Notes: a model not told the origin generated them from the letters alone. Shown: positions 38,101 through 48,905, numbered from the stretch's first letter. The stretch: 64,000 bases of DNA from Eucommia ulmoides (GCA_016647705.1 CM028335.1:1860001-1924000); one strand, 5' to 3'. Numbers and translations are program-made.

Positions 38101-39281
38101 TGCAGCTTCATGAAATTTATTGGGCTCCGCCAAGCTACTCCCATTTTCATGACAAATTGCAGACAAACAAATAGGGGAATTACGCATTTTAACGGATGCG
38201 TGAAAGAATTTAGAATTGCTATCCTTTTCTGCTAGCCAATGCTCTTGAGACTTTTGTTTCCAATATACTTCATCTCTCTTAAGAAGATTATTATACTCCG
38301 TAGTAGCCTGATCAAATAAATCCGAAACACTCTGAGACCCGTTGGTCTGAAGCATAGAATCATAAGCTTCTATTATATCCTTCCATGAATTTAACTCAAC
38401 AAAGACATTCCCAAAAGTTTAAGCATTCCAAACTTTAAGGGCTGCCATCGTCGATTTGATGTTCAGACTTAAACGAACCAAGGGGTTTTGATGAGAAGCC
38501 TTCCATGCAAGTTTAACCATGTCTAGAAATCCCTCATGCAGGGTCCACATTCGCTGAAACCGAAAAAGCTTCGGACCATTATATGAGAAAGATGAGCAAT
38601 GCAGAATCAACGGGCAGTGGTCCGAATTAATACGCGTCAAATGCTCCACCCGGCCTTCAAACGAATTAAAAATCATTGGTGATACCAGGATTCTATCTAA
38701 CCAAGAATATTGGCGAGATGACCCTTAACGATTATTACAAAAAGGAAAGGTGGACCTAGCAAACGGGAGATCCACCAATCCGGCTGAATTAATACATGCA
38801 TTAAACTCTTGCATGACACTCCAAGAAAGGGTTAAACGACCCAACTTCTCGGACATACTCCTAACAACATTAAAATCACCCCCCAAATTATCGGAATTGA
38901 GACTGAGGCAATTGTAATGAGAAGATCCTCCCAGAGAATTAGCCGTTCGATCTGAGAGCAGCTAGCGTAAACCACCACAATCAAGAAATCCAAATTTAAC
39001 CAAGATAACTTACAAGCAATAAATTGGCGATGCGTACGAACTATTTGAACTTCGAGATTATTTCTCCATAAAACCCAAATTTTGCCCGACTCACCTTGAT
39101 TAGAGATTGCATAGTGAAACTTGATAGTTTTATTAACCCTTCCCATGTTAAAATCATCAATCAACGGATCAATAACTCTGGCAAATGAAACTTTCGAAGA
39201 CTTCACTATTCGTTTTAGTCTAGCAAGGGTGCCCGGGTTGCCGATCCCCCTACAGTTCCAAAACAGAATGGAGTCAGACAT
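35174..39281 (-). pseudogene. LINE ORF2: endonuclease, reverse transcriptase, RNase H
   Basis: Domains in order: apurinic-type endonuclease (39281 to about 38430, starts S-I-L-F-W-N-C-R-G-I-G-N-P), reverse transcriptase (about 38355-36900) with L-I-P-K, D-F-R-P-I-S-L, D-M-A-K-A-Y-D, G-L-R-Q-G-D-P-I-S-P-L-L-F and F-A-D-D-T, zinc-binding zf-RVT region (36760-36000) and RNase H (35700-35200) with N-V-D-G-A, E-F-H-G and, beyond a stop, H-V-H-Q-E-C-N-F-V-A-D. Damage: a one-base loss in a G run inside the endonuclease G-G-D-F-N motif (about 38879-38884), stops at 38725, 38419, 37315 and near 36760 and 35333, and another frame change near 36985. RT catalytic aspartates are still encoded. The RNase H tail fits plant L1 lineages with an acquired RNase H. 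Confidence 0.9.
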
Positions 39282-41023
39282 TAAACTTCACTTGATGGCA
39301 TGTTACCATTCCCGAAGTCTTGGAGAGACCTCCAATCGACTCCGGAACCTGCAATTTTCCTTTCTTTCTTCGTACGATTTGAAATCCATCCGGTTCCTTG
39401 TTTGTCGTATCTGTAGCATAACCAATTGCTCCCTTATCATCAGACAAAGAATTCCCTTGCTCCGATTGCAAGTCCCCTTTGGCGACATAATTTTCTCCCT
39501 CTTCATCCACAAAAGGAACTTGAAAAGTCTGAATATGATCATGAACCACTACATGCAACGAAGGAGAGCTTGAATGAACGGTAACCAAGTTTTCGGACAG
39601 AATTATCTTCGCCGGACCAGATTGCATTCCGGTTTCAACAGCAATATTAGAATTGTCCAGCAAAACAGCCCCATGCGATAAAACAGTTGCTGGAACAGTA
39701 CCCAAAACAGCCTCTTGCGTTAGATCAGTAACCGAGTCTGAAGCTTGCGGTAAAACAACATTGTTTTGCGTTAAGACAGTACCCAAAACAGCCCCCTGCG
39801 GTAGCTCAGCAACCGAACCTACAGCTTGCATTAAAACAACCTTTTTTTGCGCCAAAACAGTGCCCAAAACAACCCCCTGCGGTAGCTCAACAACCGAACC
39901 TACAGCTTGCGGTAAAACAGCCTTTTTTTGCTTCAAAACAGTACCCAGAATAGCCCCCTGCGGTAGCTTAGCAACCGAACCTGCAACTGGCGGTATAACA
40001 TCATTTTTTCGCGTCAACATAGTACCCAAATCAGCCCCTTGCAGAATCTCAGCAGCTGAACCTGGAACTTGCGGTAAAACATCATTTTTTTTGCATCAAA
40101 ACGGTACCCAAAACAGCCTCCTGCAGTAAACCAGAATTTGCACCATTTTCATGCGGATCGGCACCACTTTCTTGCTGCCCACCAACATTCTGCATCGCCC
40201 TATTACGTCTTCGTTTGAAGCTTTTTGACAGTGTATTTTCTGAATTATTAGAGCCTTCTTCCCATGTATTTTTCTTGTTATTCAACAGAGGGTTTTTCCT
40301 CCAACATATGTCGAAAGAGTGACCCTAAATATTACAATAGGAACAAAAGGACGGAATCCGATCGTAGATAACCTCTTGAGAAAGCCCGTCTTGCTTTCCG
40401 ATCCATATTTTGGGTGGTAAAGGTTTAGAGAGATCCACCTCTACACACACCCTGGCGGAGTTCAATCTTGTCAAGGTTAAAGTAGTAAAATCAATAGTGA
40501 CAACTTTACCAATCGTGCTAACTATCGCTTTTAGGATATCGGGAACAAAATAATTGATTGGAAGCTTTGGGAATTGAATCCAAATTGGAATAATAGAGGC
40601 ATCGTTTTTAGAATTAAAAGCTTTATTCCATCGGAATACCTTGTAATGAAATCCCTTTATCGCATTAACTTCACGGGAAAGGACTTTGAGAAGATCGCTA
40701 TCATTAAGGAATCGAAGAAGAAGCGTTTTTGAGTCAATCAACCCCATTGTGAACTGCCCTGTGAGATTCCAGGTTCTTATTTTTGTTTGGATAACTTCCA
40801 AAGAGGGACGGCCATTGTGAAATTTCAAAACCGTTGCTTGATCAAAGAGGGCCTCTGATTGGCACAGCGTGGAGGGAGAGAATGAGACAACCGACATGCC
40901 ATCTTTTGTGTATGATCGAGATTCCACATCTATAGGTGGAAGACAGACTGCTTTTTGTAGAGTAGCTGCATAGGATCGCACAAAACCTATATTTCTTGCA
41001 GGCTGTGCTAATGGAGCTGCCAT
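39274..41023 (-). pseudogene. LINE ORF1: DUF4283/zinc-knuckle RNA-binding protein with tandem repeats
   Basis: Starts at ATG 41023 (M-A-A-P-L-A-Q-P). Residues about 50-200 match the DUF4283 domain of plant LINE/retro ORF1 proteins, followed by a CCHC knuckle C-S-Y-C-N-I-x-G-H-S-F-D-I-C where x is a TAG stop (40325). After a basic stretch (K-R-R-R-N-R) come tandem repeats of 27 residues (40110-39706) and an acidic tail. An extra base in an A8 run (40084-40091) shifts the frame in the first repeat. ORF1 ends at TGA 39274-39276 and overlaps the ORF2 start by eight bases (ATGTCTGA). Confidence 0.85.
39706..40110 (-). repeat. 81-bp tandem repeat within LINE ORF1
   Basis: Five full units of 81 bp, each encoding 27 residues of the pattern G-T-V-L-x-Q-K-x-x-V-L-P-Q-x-x-G-S-V-x-E-L-P-Q-G-A-V-L, with partial units at both ends. 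Units differ at many positions but all keep the 81-base length, apart from the one-base insertion in the first. Confidence 0.85.
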
Positions 41024-41319
41024 GCCCGGATCAAAACAGCAAAACGAACAGCAGACAACAGACAGCAGTGGTGCTTGTAGCGACTAGGGTATCTGCAGCG
41101 GGAGAATCTTAGAGAGAGGAGAGAGAGAGAAACAGCAAAGGACTGCCTTAGTGATCCCCCCCAGGCGCAGCTCCCGCACCGGCGAAGAAACCGACGGTGA
41201 CCCCCCTCTAGCTGGCGGCGGCTAGGGTTTCACGATTGCATATGGCTGCAGGTTCTCTCTCTAGGGTTCCCGTCCGCCGTTTCACCGAATCAAATTGAAC
41301 TTTACCCCTTAATATCTTC

Positions 41320-41336
41320 AGTAATGTAATATAATT
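41320..41336. repeat. LINE target-site duplication, 5' side copy
   Basis: AGTAATGTAATATAATT, identical to 35106-35122. Confidence 0.9.
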
Positions 41337-41574
41337 AGACAAAATAGAATCAATTTAAGATATAGTGACAATTTCGTCTATGAAGTGAAAATTTTTAAGT
41401 CCATCTATTCTTAAGCTTGTTCTTTTAATTTAGATGGAGAAAATTATTTTCTTACTTTATTCAAAAGCAAAAATAGATAAAGTATAATTTTTTTTAAGTG
41501 GAAGAGAATAAAATGATAATCAAATAAAGTAGTGAAGGATAAAGAGCAACTTAACTCTTTTTTTTTCCTTTGGT

Positions 41575-41800
41575 TATATGATAAGGTGGGTCCCGGCTAG
41601 CTTACACACACCTCGACTAATCACCTCACCAGACGATCTTAAGAACACAGTCCTTCACATCGGCTTGGTGCATTCAGGATTAAGTTTAAGATTTAATTCT
41701 CAAAGTGATCTCAGAAGAGTCGAATCCTGGTTAATAAGGTAAGGGAGTACCTTCTCTTGAATGCACATAATAAATATCATCTTTTGGTGAACAAGGTCTT
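41575..41800 (-). mobile_element. SINE-like element related to Au
   Basis: The minus strand ends with GATTAGTCGAGGTGTGTGTA then GCTAGCCGGGACCC, the conserved 3' part of Au-type SINEs; this copy includes more 5' body (to about 41790) than the fragment at 3089. Flanking direct repeats were not resolved. Confidence 0.45.
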
Positions 41801-42420
41801 GAGATGGATGAAATTTTCCATTCGATTTCTTGTTGAAATAGACGAAATCACCCATTTATGTTAATTTTAATTTAATTTCTAAAATATTTATGATAAAAAA
41901 TTAAATCAAAATTAAGATAAACGGGCAATTTCATCTTTATCATCCAAAAATTGTATGAAAAATATAACTCCATGCATTTCTAGGCATCTTCCGTTAATTT
42001 AAATATAAAAAATTTAGTTTCTCGCTTTGTTCAAAAATAAAAATAAGTTAAATGTAACTTTTTGAAGTAGATGGATATAAAATGATAATTAAACAAACTA
42101 GAGAGGGGTAACAAGCATTTGATAAAAATAAAAAATTGATAAAAATATGTGATAAAAATTGATGAAAATATCCATTAATTTTAATTTAACTTTTAAAATA
42201 TTTATAATAAAAAAATTAAATCAAAATTAAGATAAATTGGTGATTTCGTCTATTTTATCCAAAAATTGGATGAAAAATTTAACTCTATCCATTTTTAAAC
42301 ATGCATGTTTTGTTAATTTAAATGGAAATAAATTTGTTTTTCAATTTATTCAAAAGTAGAAATAGGTAAGGCTTAATTTTTTGAAGTAGAGGGGAATAAA
42401 ATGATAATTAGACAAACTAG
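41800..42420. mobile_element. Two further long-TIR MITE copies
   Basis: 41810-42115 and 42120-42420 each have the family interior (gataaaaattaaatcaaaattaagata) and the right arm gataattaaacaaactagag / gataattagacaaactag. The left arms are shortened. Confidence 0.6.
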
Positions 42421-42433
42421 TAAAAAACAATTT

Positions 42434-42609
42434 TTTTTTGTATACCCACGATTGTCCCCTACACATAGGGTGTAAGACTAATCTCATTCGAGGTGCGTGA
42501 CTGCCTCTTCCAACAAGTATTTTTTCGCAGGCTCGAACCATTGACTTTGCAAAAACTCTTCAACTGCTTTAACTCAAACGACCTTACCACTTGAACTACA
42601 CCTTGTTGA
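42434..42609 (-). mobile_element. tRNA-derived SINE, minus strand
   Basis: Minus-strand A box TAGTTCAAGTGG (42587-42598) and B box TGGTTCGAGCC (42530-42540), the same body as the SINE at 29644 (gagattagtct) and a poly-A tail seen as T's at 42431-42439. Identical direct repeats TAAAAAACAATTT flank it at 42421-42433 and 42610-42622. Confidence 0.85.
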
Positions 42610-42978
42610 TAAAAAACAATTTATATATAAAGAGTTCCCGCCTGAGGTTGTAACTTTTTCCACTTTATATATAAAGAGTTCGTTTTTTTTTTTTTTTAAA
42701 TAAAAAATTAGTTGCATGATTGATGAAGGCAACCTAAAATTATGAGAGTCATTGCACTTATGATTGGACAATAGTTTTAAACTTTTGATAGAATTATGGA
42801 CTTATAAAAAAATTATTGTAGCTAGAATAATAGATCTCAAAATTTAGTGCCCTCTTCTCTTTTAAATACCTCTTCACCTCTACATATAAATTTAGGAATT
42901 GTAAAAAAATAAATTATGACAAAAAACAAGTCCTACTTATTTTGAACTTTTTTAAGTAATAGTTTTATGGATGAATTT

Positions 42979-43510
42979 TACGGATGTCAATGGTTCGGCT
43001 TCAGTTCGAGTTCATATAAAATCAAAACCAAAATCAAAACCTTTAGTCATATATCAAATTAAAACTGCAACTAAAATCGTTGATTTTTTTTAAACAATTT
43101 TAAAACCGAACTATTTAAATTTAAACAAAACCAAAACCACAAAACCATTTAATATTTTTTAATTTTATAAAAAAATAATCGCAAAACAGTAGACCCTTGT
43201 TTTTTTTATATAAACAAAAACATAACTAAAATATCAAATATAAATATAAAAAAGTAAAGTGTAAACATATAAACACATATATAAGGGATTAAATTGTACA
43301 TATATAAAAAAAAATGAAGGTACATATGTCTTAAAAATATATCTAAAATATCAGTTTCGTGATTCGATTTCATGGTTTGGTTTCACGGTTACTATCCCAA
43401 AACCAAAACCGCTTTGGTTGCTAATTTCAAAATCAAAACCGCAACCAAACCATTTGGTTCAATTTCTCTCTGTTACCCATCGGTTCATTTTTTTTTTTTT
43501 GCCATCCCTA
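42979..43510 (+). mobile_element. hAT-type MITE
   Basis: Starts TACGGATGTCAA and ends TTGCCATCCCTA, inverted ends with two mismatches, and is flanked by the 8-base duplication ATGAATTT at 42971-42978 and 43511-43518. The site without the element is seen at 11091 (ggatgaattttcaac). No coding region; the interior is made of caaaaccaaaacc words. Confidence 0.88.
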
Positions 43511-43690
43511 ATGAATTTCCAACAAATTGGGGTTGAAATTGTTGAAATCAATACTTGAGGAACTAAAGTGCAAATAAAGAATTTCTCTCTTGACTCTTCT
43601 CTCTCTAGAATTTTTTAACGGTAAAAAAAAAAAAATCGTCTTATGATATCTTGTATAACAAAATACCGATATTTTTGCCATGAATCCCCC

Positions 43691-43697
43691 TATAAGT
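43691..43697 (+). promoter_or_regulatory. TATA box of the DUF7138-like gene
   Basis: TATAAGT lies 50 bases before the start codon, following a repeated promoter-region cassette (43520-43610). Confidence 0.5.
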
Positions 43698-43740
43698 ACC
43701 CCTCCTCACCATCTTCAATTTAAATATTCAACTGTTGGAG

Positions 43741-44394
43741 ATGGCGGATGTGGTTTTTCCGGTGGTGTTCTTCGACGGAGAGAGAGATATTGACGCCGGA
43801 AACCTTCCGATTCGACCGTCGCTCACATTCAAAGCATATCAGTCCATGTTGAGCCGGTTGATCGAAATGCAGGCGAATCAGATTTTAAGCTATCTTGTCC
43901 ACGACAACGAGGAGTTGTGGGCGGTGGAAGGTTACGAGAGGATTCCGATCACGGCAAAGATTGATTTCGCGGCTGTAGCTCGTGAGAAAGATTGCTACAT
44001 CTACGTGATTCTGAAGCGATCGAGGAGGGAAAGAAGACGGAGGGTAGATAGGACTTTGATCGTACCCTCTGCCACTGCAAGTTTTCCGGTGCCGGAGAAT
44101 TTCTACTTGAAAGATGCAGGAGCTCCGCTGAATAGTTTTCCGGTCATGGAGTCCGCGATTTTTGAAGTGAGGAGTGAAGATATACAGACGATGAGTACAG
44201 AAGCGGAGGACGATGCGACATCTCTTTACTCCACCTTGAACGACCTGATTATGCATTTGTTACAAAACACGACGGGAGCCACCTATCGTCCCTCGCCGGA
44301 GATGGAATGCAGCACCGGTGGTCATCCGGTGTGCAGCGATCCGTTCTGTTGGTGTAAAGATTTTTTTTATCTTTTAAACAATTACGTTGTTTAA
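43741..44394 (+). CDS. Plant-specific protein, probably DUF7138 family
   Basis: An intact single-exon gene of 217 residues. The start is the ATG at 43741 (M-A-D-V-V-F-P-V); a TTG six bases earlier is not a plausible start. The N-terminal half has V-V-F-F-D-G-E-R, a region ending P-I-T-A-K-I-D-F-A-A-V-A-R-E-K-D-C-Y-I-Y-V-I-L, and a basic patch K-R-S-R-R-E-R-R-R-R that could be a nuclear localisation signal. The C-terminus has several cysteines (M-E-C-S, V-C-S-D-P-F-C-W-C-K-D). This pattern resembles a family of uncharacterised dicot proteins that I recall as DUF7138; the function is unknown. A truncated copy is at 4158, and its flanks recur without the gene at three places. Confidence 0.7.
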   Translation: MADVVFPVVFFDGERDIDAGNLPIRPSLTFKAYQSMLSRLIEMQANQILSYLVHDNEELWAVEGYERIPITAKIDFAAVAREKDCYIYVILKRSRRERRRRVDRTLIVPSATASFPVPENFYLKDAGAPLNSFPVMESAIFEVRSEDIQTMSTEAEDDATSLYSTLNDLIMHLLQNTTGATYRPSPEMECSTGGHPVCSDPFCWCKDFFYLLNNYVV

Positions 44395-45620
44395 TCTTGA
44401 TGATAAAAAGAGTCTTTTATTTTTTATTTTTTTTGTATTTTTTTTAATGAATTTTGTATTGTTTTTAATTAATAAATTGAATAATGTATTTTTTTTGTAT
44501 GTTTTTAATAAATTTTGTATTGCTTTTGATTAAGACATCAATTTTTTCATTTTTTTGTCTATTTTTATCCATAATTATTTCAAAATTAAAACTATATTTT
44601 TTAAAACAAGTTTACTTTTTCAAATTGGAAAACACTATGAATTTCTTTTGTTTAAAGAATTAGTTTTTAAATATAAAATCTAAAATTTATTGTGATATTT
44701 TGAAAAAAAAAATATTTTAAGTTGAATTTGGAAAAAAGAATCACATTTATTTTTAAAATTAAATTTTATAATTCATTCTTTTTTTTTATTTTAATAGTCC
44801 GTTCTAATTTCAATATTCGTTTCCTTTAAAGAATCTGATTTTATTTTAAATTTTGTAAAGAACACATTTTTATTTATTTATAAATGATGCTTTATTTATT
44901 CATGAAATTTTAATTATTTTCAAATTCAACTCTAGTAACTAAAAAAAATATTCTGCAAAAAAATTGAAAAGAAAAAAAAAAAGAAAGAATGATAGCGTGA
45001 AAATGGCCTCTTCCCATGCATGCAAAATAGGGTTTCAGTAGATATATATTATTAGGTTTCCTTCAAACGGTCGAAATCCAAATATTTAGAAAAATATATT
45101 CTTTCATTATATATATTTTTTAAATTGATGAAAAACTCAAAATCATAAAATTTTGTAAGATTATACCTCAACGAACTTTACAAATTTTATGGAAGACTCA
45201 AAATCGTTAAATTTTAAAAGAATGTAACTCATTGGAAAAGTCTGATTTTTGTCAATTTATGAAAAATTGTAATTCATGAACTTTTGAAAGGCTAGCTCCA
45301 GGGGTGAAACTCACTGGAAGAGCCCGATTTTATCACTTTATGAAAAATTGTAGTTCATGAACTTTTGAAAAGCTAGTTCCCCAAAATACTTGATTTCGCT
45401 AATTTTTAAAAAAAAACTCAAAATTGTGAAATTTTAAAATAAAATAAATTAGTTTTGAAACTTTTCATATTAAATTAAAATTAAATTTTGAAAATCGAGT
45501 TTACTTTTTTTTTTTTCAAAGAATTATTTTTTAAATATAAAATATAAAATTTTATATTTTGATATTTTTGAAAATATTGAAAAAAGAAAAAGAATGATAG
45601 CATAAAAATGGCCTCCTCCC
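44395..45620. other. A/T-rich 3' flank of the DUF7138-like gene
   Basis: Collinear with 4680-5690. 45140-45400 has two to three tandem units of about 78 bases (aactcaytggaaragyccgatttt... tgaacttttgaaa) also found singly at 12010 and 56200. No gene is seen. Confidence 0.55.
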
Positions 45621-45624
45621 ATGT

Positions 45625-46210
45625 CTATTTTTTTTTTTTATAAGCAAATATTATATATAAGATAAGAGAAAAGGTATTTTTTTTGCTACACGAAAACGTG
45701 TCGTCGAGTAGCTTGCAAGACCCCAAGCCAACAAAATACACTGATGATCTAAATTAAAAGACCTGGGATCAAGACAAGCACTCCCCAATAAGTATACACC
45801 ATGTCTATTCACAATAGCTATACAACATAGCTAACACTATAGTTCATGAATACAAAATGAACAACGAACATACTCCCATGAGAGAAGGCGCAACCGGAGA
45901 AGGACAACATCTTGGGACCAAGAAGATTCTATGACAACACATTTATCGCACTTACAAGTTGACACTCTCTCAACAATAAACCCTTTTCTCAAATGATCAG
46001 TCGTATGTCCCTCCTCTTTCGCATTCCAATTACCCTTAATCTCTACCATCTGAGTAGTACTATCACACAACTGATGCGTTCCCCCTTGAAACCCACCATT
46101 TCCAACAACACTACCATTTTGATCAGGTAACACAACGCCCAAACATACCTTCTCTTTTTTCCTCCACACGAGATTAATCCCACATGCATTAAATACACAA
46201 AAATTCAAAT
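45625..46210 (-). mobile_element. 5'-truncated LINE-like remnant, right copy
   Basis: The 3' end on the minus strand is GCTACTCGACGACACGTTTT ... ATATTTGCTTATAAAAAAAA, typical of plant LINE tails. It encodes degenerate peptide shared with the left copy (R-K-K-E-K-V-C-L-G-V-V-L). An internal 620 bases present in the left copy are absent. Confidence 0.5.
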
Positions 46211-46714
46211 GTTACTTAAACAGAGAGGAAAAAAACTATATTTTTTTTTTCTTCACAAAGATACATACACCATATATATAATGTACAATTCTACCAAAAA
46301 AATATATATATAATGTACAACCATATATGATATTTTTACAGGAAGATTTTAAATAATAATGCAACTGCACCGATCAGGCTGCCTACGTACCCAGATAGTT
46401 AAAAGGATAAATGACATTTTATTTTCCTGTGTTTTGCACGAATTGCACTTTATCCCACTGTTGTATTTCCGTAAGCACATATCCCCTTGAATTTATATTT
46501 CGTAAGCATACAACCTCTTGTAATTGCTCACGATACATCCGTATAAGGGGATTATGTTAATACGAAAATACTACAGTGGGATAAACTGCAATTAGCGTAA
46601 AACACAAAAAAATAAAATATTATTTACCGTTTATAAAACAATCCGGGATCAAGCTGCACGTAGTTCTCTCTCACTCTCACCTCTTCTTTTTTTTAGTACA
46701 ATAAATAGAATCTA
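46211..46714. other. Non-coding 3' flank of the MED26-like gene
   Basis: Matches 6840-7370. A small foldback repeat spans about 46405-46610. No gene. Confidence 0.5.
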
Positions 46715-47443
46715 TTACCATAGCCTTCTTTTGCGAGAACATCTATCTTTGAAACTGTCAGGAGGAAGATCCTTCATGTCGATCATCTTTATCTTCCTCC
46801 TCGTCTCCTTCGATTGATTGTATCCGGCTTGAAACTTCCGTTTGGACGCCTCGAACTTCATTGTGTATGGATCTTGAACAACAACCGGACTCTTGGAAGA
46901 CTTGACAGTGTAACCTCCACTATTGCCGGAATCCTTGGCAGGTGCTACCCTCATCCGGTGACCAACAGCAACCATTGGCATCTTGCTTTGCGGTGCTCCT
47001 CTTGCCTGAACTTTATCAGCAACCCTACTCTTCGCATGTGTTTCTTCCATGTCGAAAGGATCAACCATGGCCAAACACTTGACGGTGCTGCTGCGTTCGT
47101 TGTTGCCAGAAATCTGGGCCGGCGCCGTTCTGACCTCCTCCGTATCGATTTTTCCAACGGAGGGTAACTTCTTGATCTTGATTTTGATGGTGCCTCGCTG
47201 CTCCGCTCCAATATTGTTGATAGAATCTTGGGACTCCATTTCGAAGTCCCTCATTTCTTGATCGCCATTAAAATCCCCCAAAGGACCGATGGGTAGATCG
47301 AACAGTAGATCAGCCAATCTTGATCGCCGGTTCTTGAACTCCGGCTTGAGAGAAGCCACCCCGATGGCCATCTCGATCAGATCGAAAATACCCAACTGTT
47401 CTTCCTGCCGAATCTTTTGCCAAAACATCTTCTCTACATCCAT
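46715..47443 (-). CDS. MED26-like protein lacking the TFIIS N-terminal domain
   Basis: An intact single-exon frame of 242 residues from ATG at 47443 (M-D-V-E-K-M-F-W-Q-K). N-terminal residues about 18-50 (I-F-D-L-I-E-M-A-I-G-V-A-S then R-R-S-R-L-A-D-L-L-F) resemble the start of plant probable Mediator subunit 26 proteins. Residues about 195-230 (K-F-E-A-S-K-R-K-F-Q-A-G-Y and M-I-D-M-K-D-L-P) resemble their C-terminal tail (K-x-E-A-x-K-R-K ... M-x-x-x-D-x-P). The central TFIIS N-terminal helical bundle, which defines MED26, is not visible: the middle is short, polar and low in predicted structure. If the homology is right this is a shortened paralogue that may have lost elongation-factor contacts; nuclear location is inferred from the basic tail (K-R-R-L-W). 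Recognition is by memory of family sequences, so moderate certainty. It forms the left arm of a palindrome. Confidence 0.5.
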   Translation of the reverse strand: MDVEKMFWQKIRQEEQLGIFDLIEMAIGVASLKPEFKNRRSRLADLLFDLPIGPLGDFNGDQEMRDFEMESQDSINNIGAEQRGTIKIKIKKLPSVGKIDTEEVRTAPAQISGNNERSSTVKCLAMVDPFDMEETHAKSRVADKVQARGAPQSKMPMVAVGHRMRVAPAKDSGNSGGYTVKSSKSPVVVQDPYTMKFEASKRKFQAGYNQSKETRRKIKMIDMKDLPPDSFKDRCSRKRRLW

Positions 47444-47449
47444 GGCCAC

Positions 47450-48905
47450 CGATGACCGCCGCCGCCGCCGTGAAACGGAAAATGAATGAAAATGAAATCT
47501 TCTCGGCAGGAAATGAAAGAAAGTGAAATCTCCCTTTAGCGAGTATGGGTAAGATTTTTAAACTCGTTTTCCCCGCCGTTTCTAGAAAGAAAATCAAATT
47601 TTTTGTTTTGAAAAAGTCCTAGAGAGAGAGAAGATGAATTGTAGGGTTGTGGGTATGGAAGTAAATTACACTATCACCCCCTTAAATTTGTATTTTAGTT
47701 TGGAATTAATCACTATAATTTTTATTTAGTTATTCTTGTATTCGGATTCAATAAATTGATCCTTCACTTTATTTACAAGTGCTGAAATTAATTTTTTTAG
47801 TAAATAATTAATATTAATTAAAAAAATGTGATATTCTAATAATCAAACTAAATTAATAAAATTATTTTCAAATAAAAATTTGATATAATAATGATTGAAA
47901 ATAAATAATAAACTGGTTTAGACCAGCGCATTGCGTGGGTTTAAAAAATAATTTATAATAAATTCTTAATTTTGAAACGTTAAACACGCAGATATCAATT
48001 TATTATTTTGATATTAGTATTCGAAAGCGAATGTATAAATTATAATGAGTAATGGTGTTTTATAAATACCGAATATAAATATAATATTAAAAATTGCATA
48101 AATAATCATAAAAGAGAGAAATTATATTTCTACAAATTAACTTTTACTAATATGTAATAAAATAACAAACAAATAATTATATTGGTGTCCCAATGTTGCA
48201 GACACTTCGAGTATGGTCCAGTTATGAATAGGTAGATCCTCCTACTGAGATGAAGTTGCTGAGTCGAAACTGGAGTTGAAAATTCTTCGAGTGAACTGTA
48301 ACTGACGACCTGGGGATTGACTAGTTAAAATCCAAAGTCTGTCTTTCAGGGAGTTGTACCTGCACAAGACCGAGCCGGAATTTGTCCTGGAGAAACTCCT
48401 CTGACATGAGAAAAAGAGTTTAAAGAGAAAAAGGTTACAGAAACGAGTTGTATTTATTTTGAACTTTTTTAATTAATAGTTTTATGCATGAATTTTCAAC
48501 AAATTGGGGTTGAAAATGTTGAAATCAATACTTGAGGAACTATAGTGAAAAAAAAAATGAATTTTACCATTTAATTTTTCTCTCTACTCTTCTTTCTCTC
48601 TGTATATGAATTTCTTTTTTGTTTAAAGAATTAGTTTAATTTTAAATATAAAAATCTAAAATTTATTCTGATATTTACGAGGGGAAAAAAAAGACTGATA
48701 GCGTGAAAATTGCCTCTTCCCATGCATGCAAAATAGGGTGAATGTTGTGCAATCTTTGACCCTAGATTATTTTAAAAATTTAGAAAAATATATTCTTTCA
48801 TTATATTATTTTTTTTTTCAATATAAAAATTTGAAATCATGAAATTTTATAAAATTATACCTCACAAAAATACTATATTTCGTCAATTATATGAAAAACT
48901 CAAAA
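47450..48905. other. Upstream region of the MED26-like gene
   Basis: Contains no gene. 48420-48560 is the repeated cassette seen also upstream of the DUF7138-like gene, followed directly by DUF7138-locus 3' flank sequence (48610-48740), so the coding region of that locus is missing here. Confidence 0.6.

Larger units (their letters stand above)
35123..41319 (-). mobile_element. Full-length L1-type LINE, inactive
   Basis: A 6.2 kb non-LTR retrotransposon in minus orientation with a leader (41319-41024), ORF1, ORF2 and an A-rich tail (minus strand AAAAAAATAAAATAAAA at 35123-35137). The identical 17-bp direct repeats on both sides show target-primed insertion of a complete copy into a MITE of the long-TIR family. 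Stop codons and frameshifts in both reading frames (see entries) show that it can no longer make its proteins. Confidence 0.93.

Noticed and set aside
39700..40110. CRISPR-like array (regular 81-bp repeats)
   Set aside because: The repeats are contiguous coding units without spacers, inside a plant LINE.
39121..40129. Plus-strand open frames opposite LINE ORF1/ORF2 (150 and 158 residues)
   Set aside because: They are antisense shadows of the LINE and of its tandem repeats, kept open by the repeat periodicity.
43885..44256. Minus-strand 123-residue frame in the DUF7138-like gene
   Set aside because: Antisense shadow of the intact gene; the same shadow is present opposite the truncated copy at 4171-4404.
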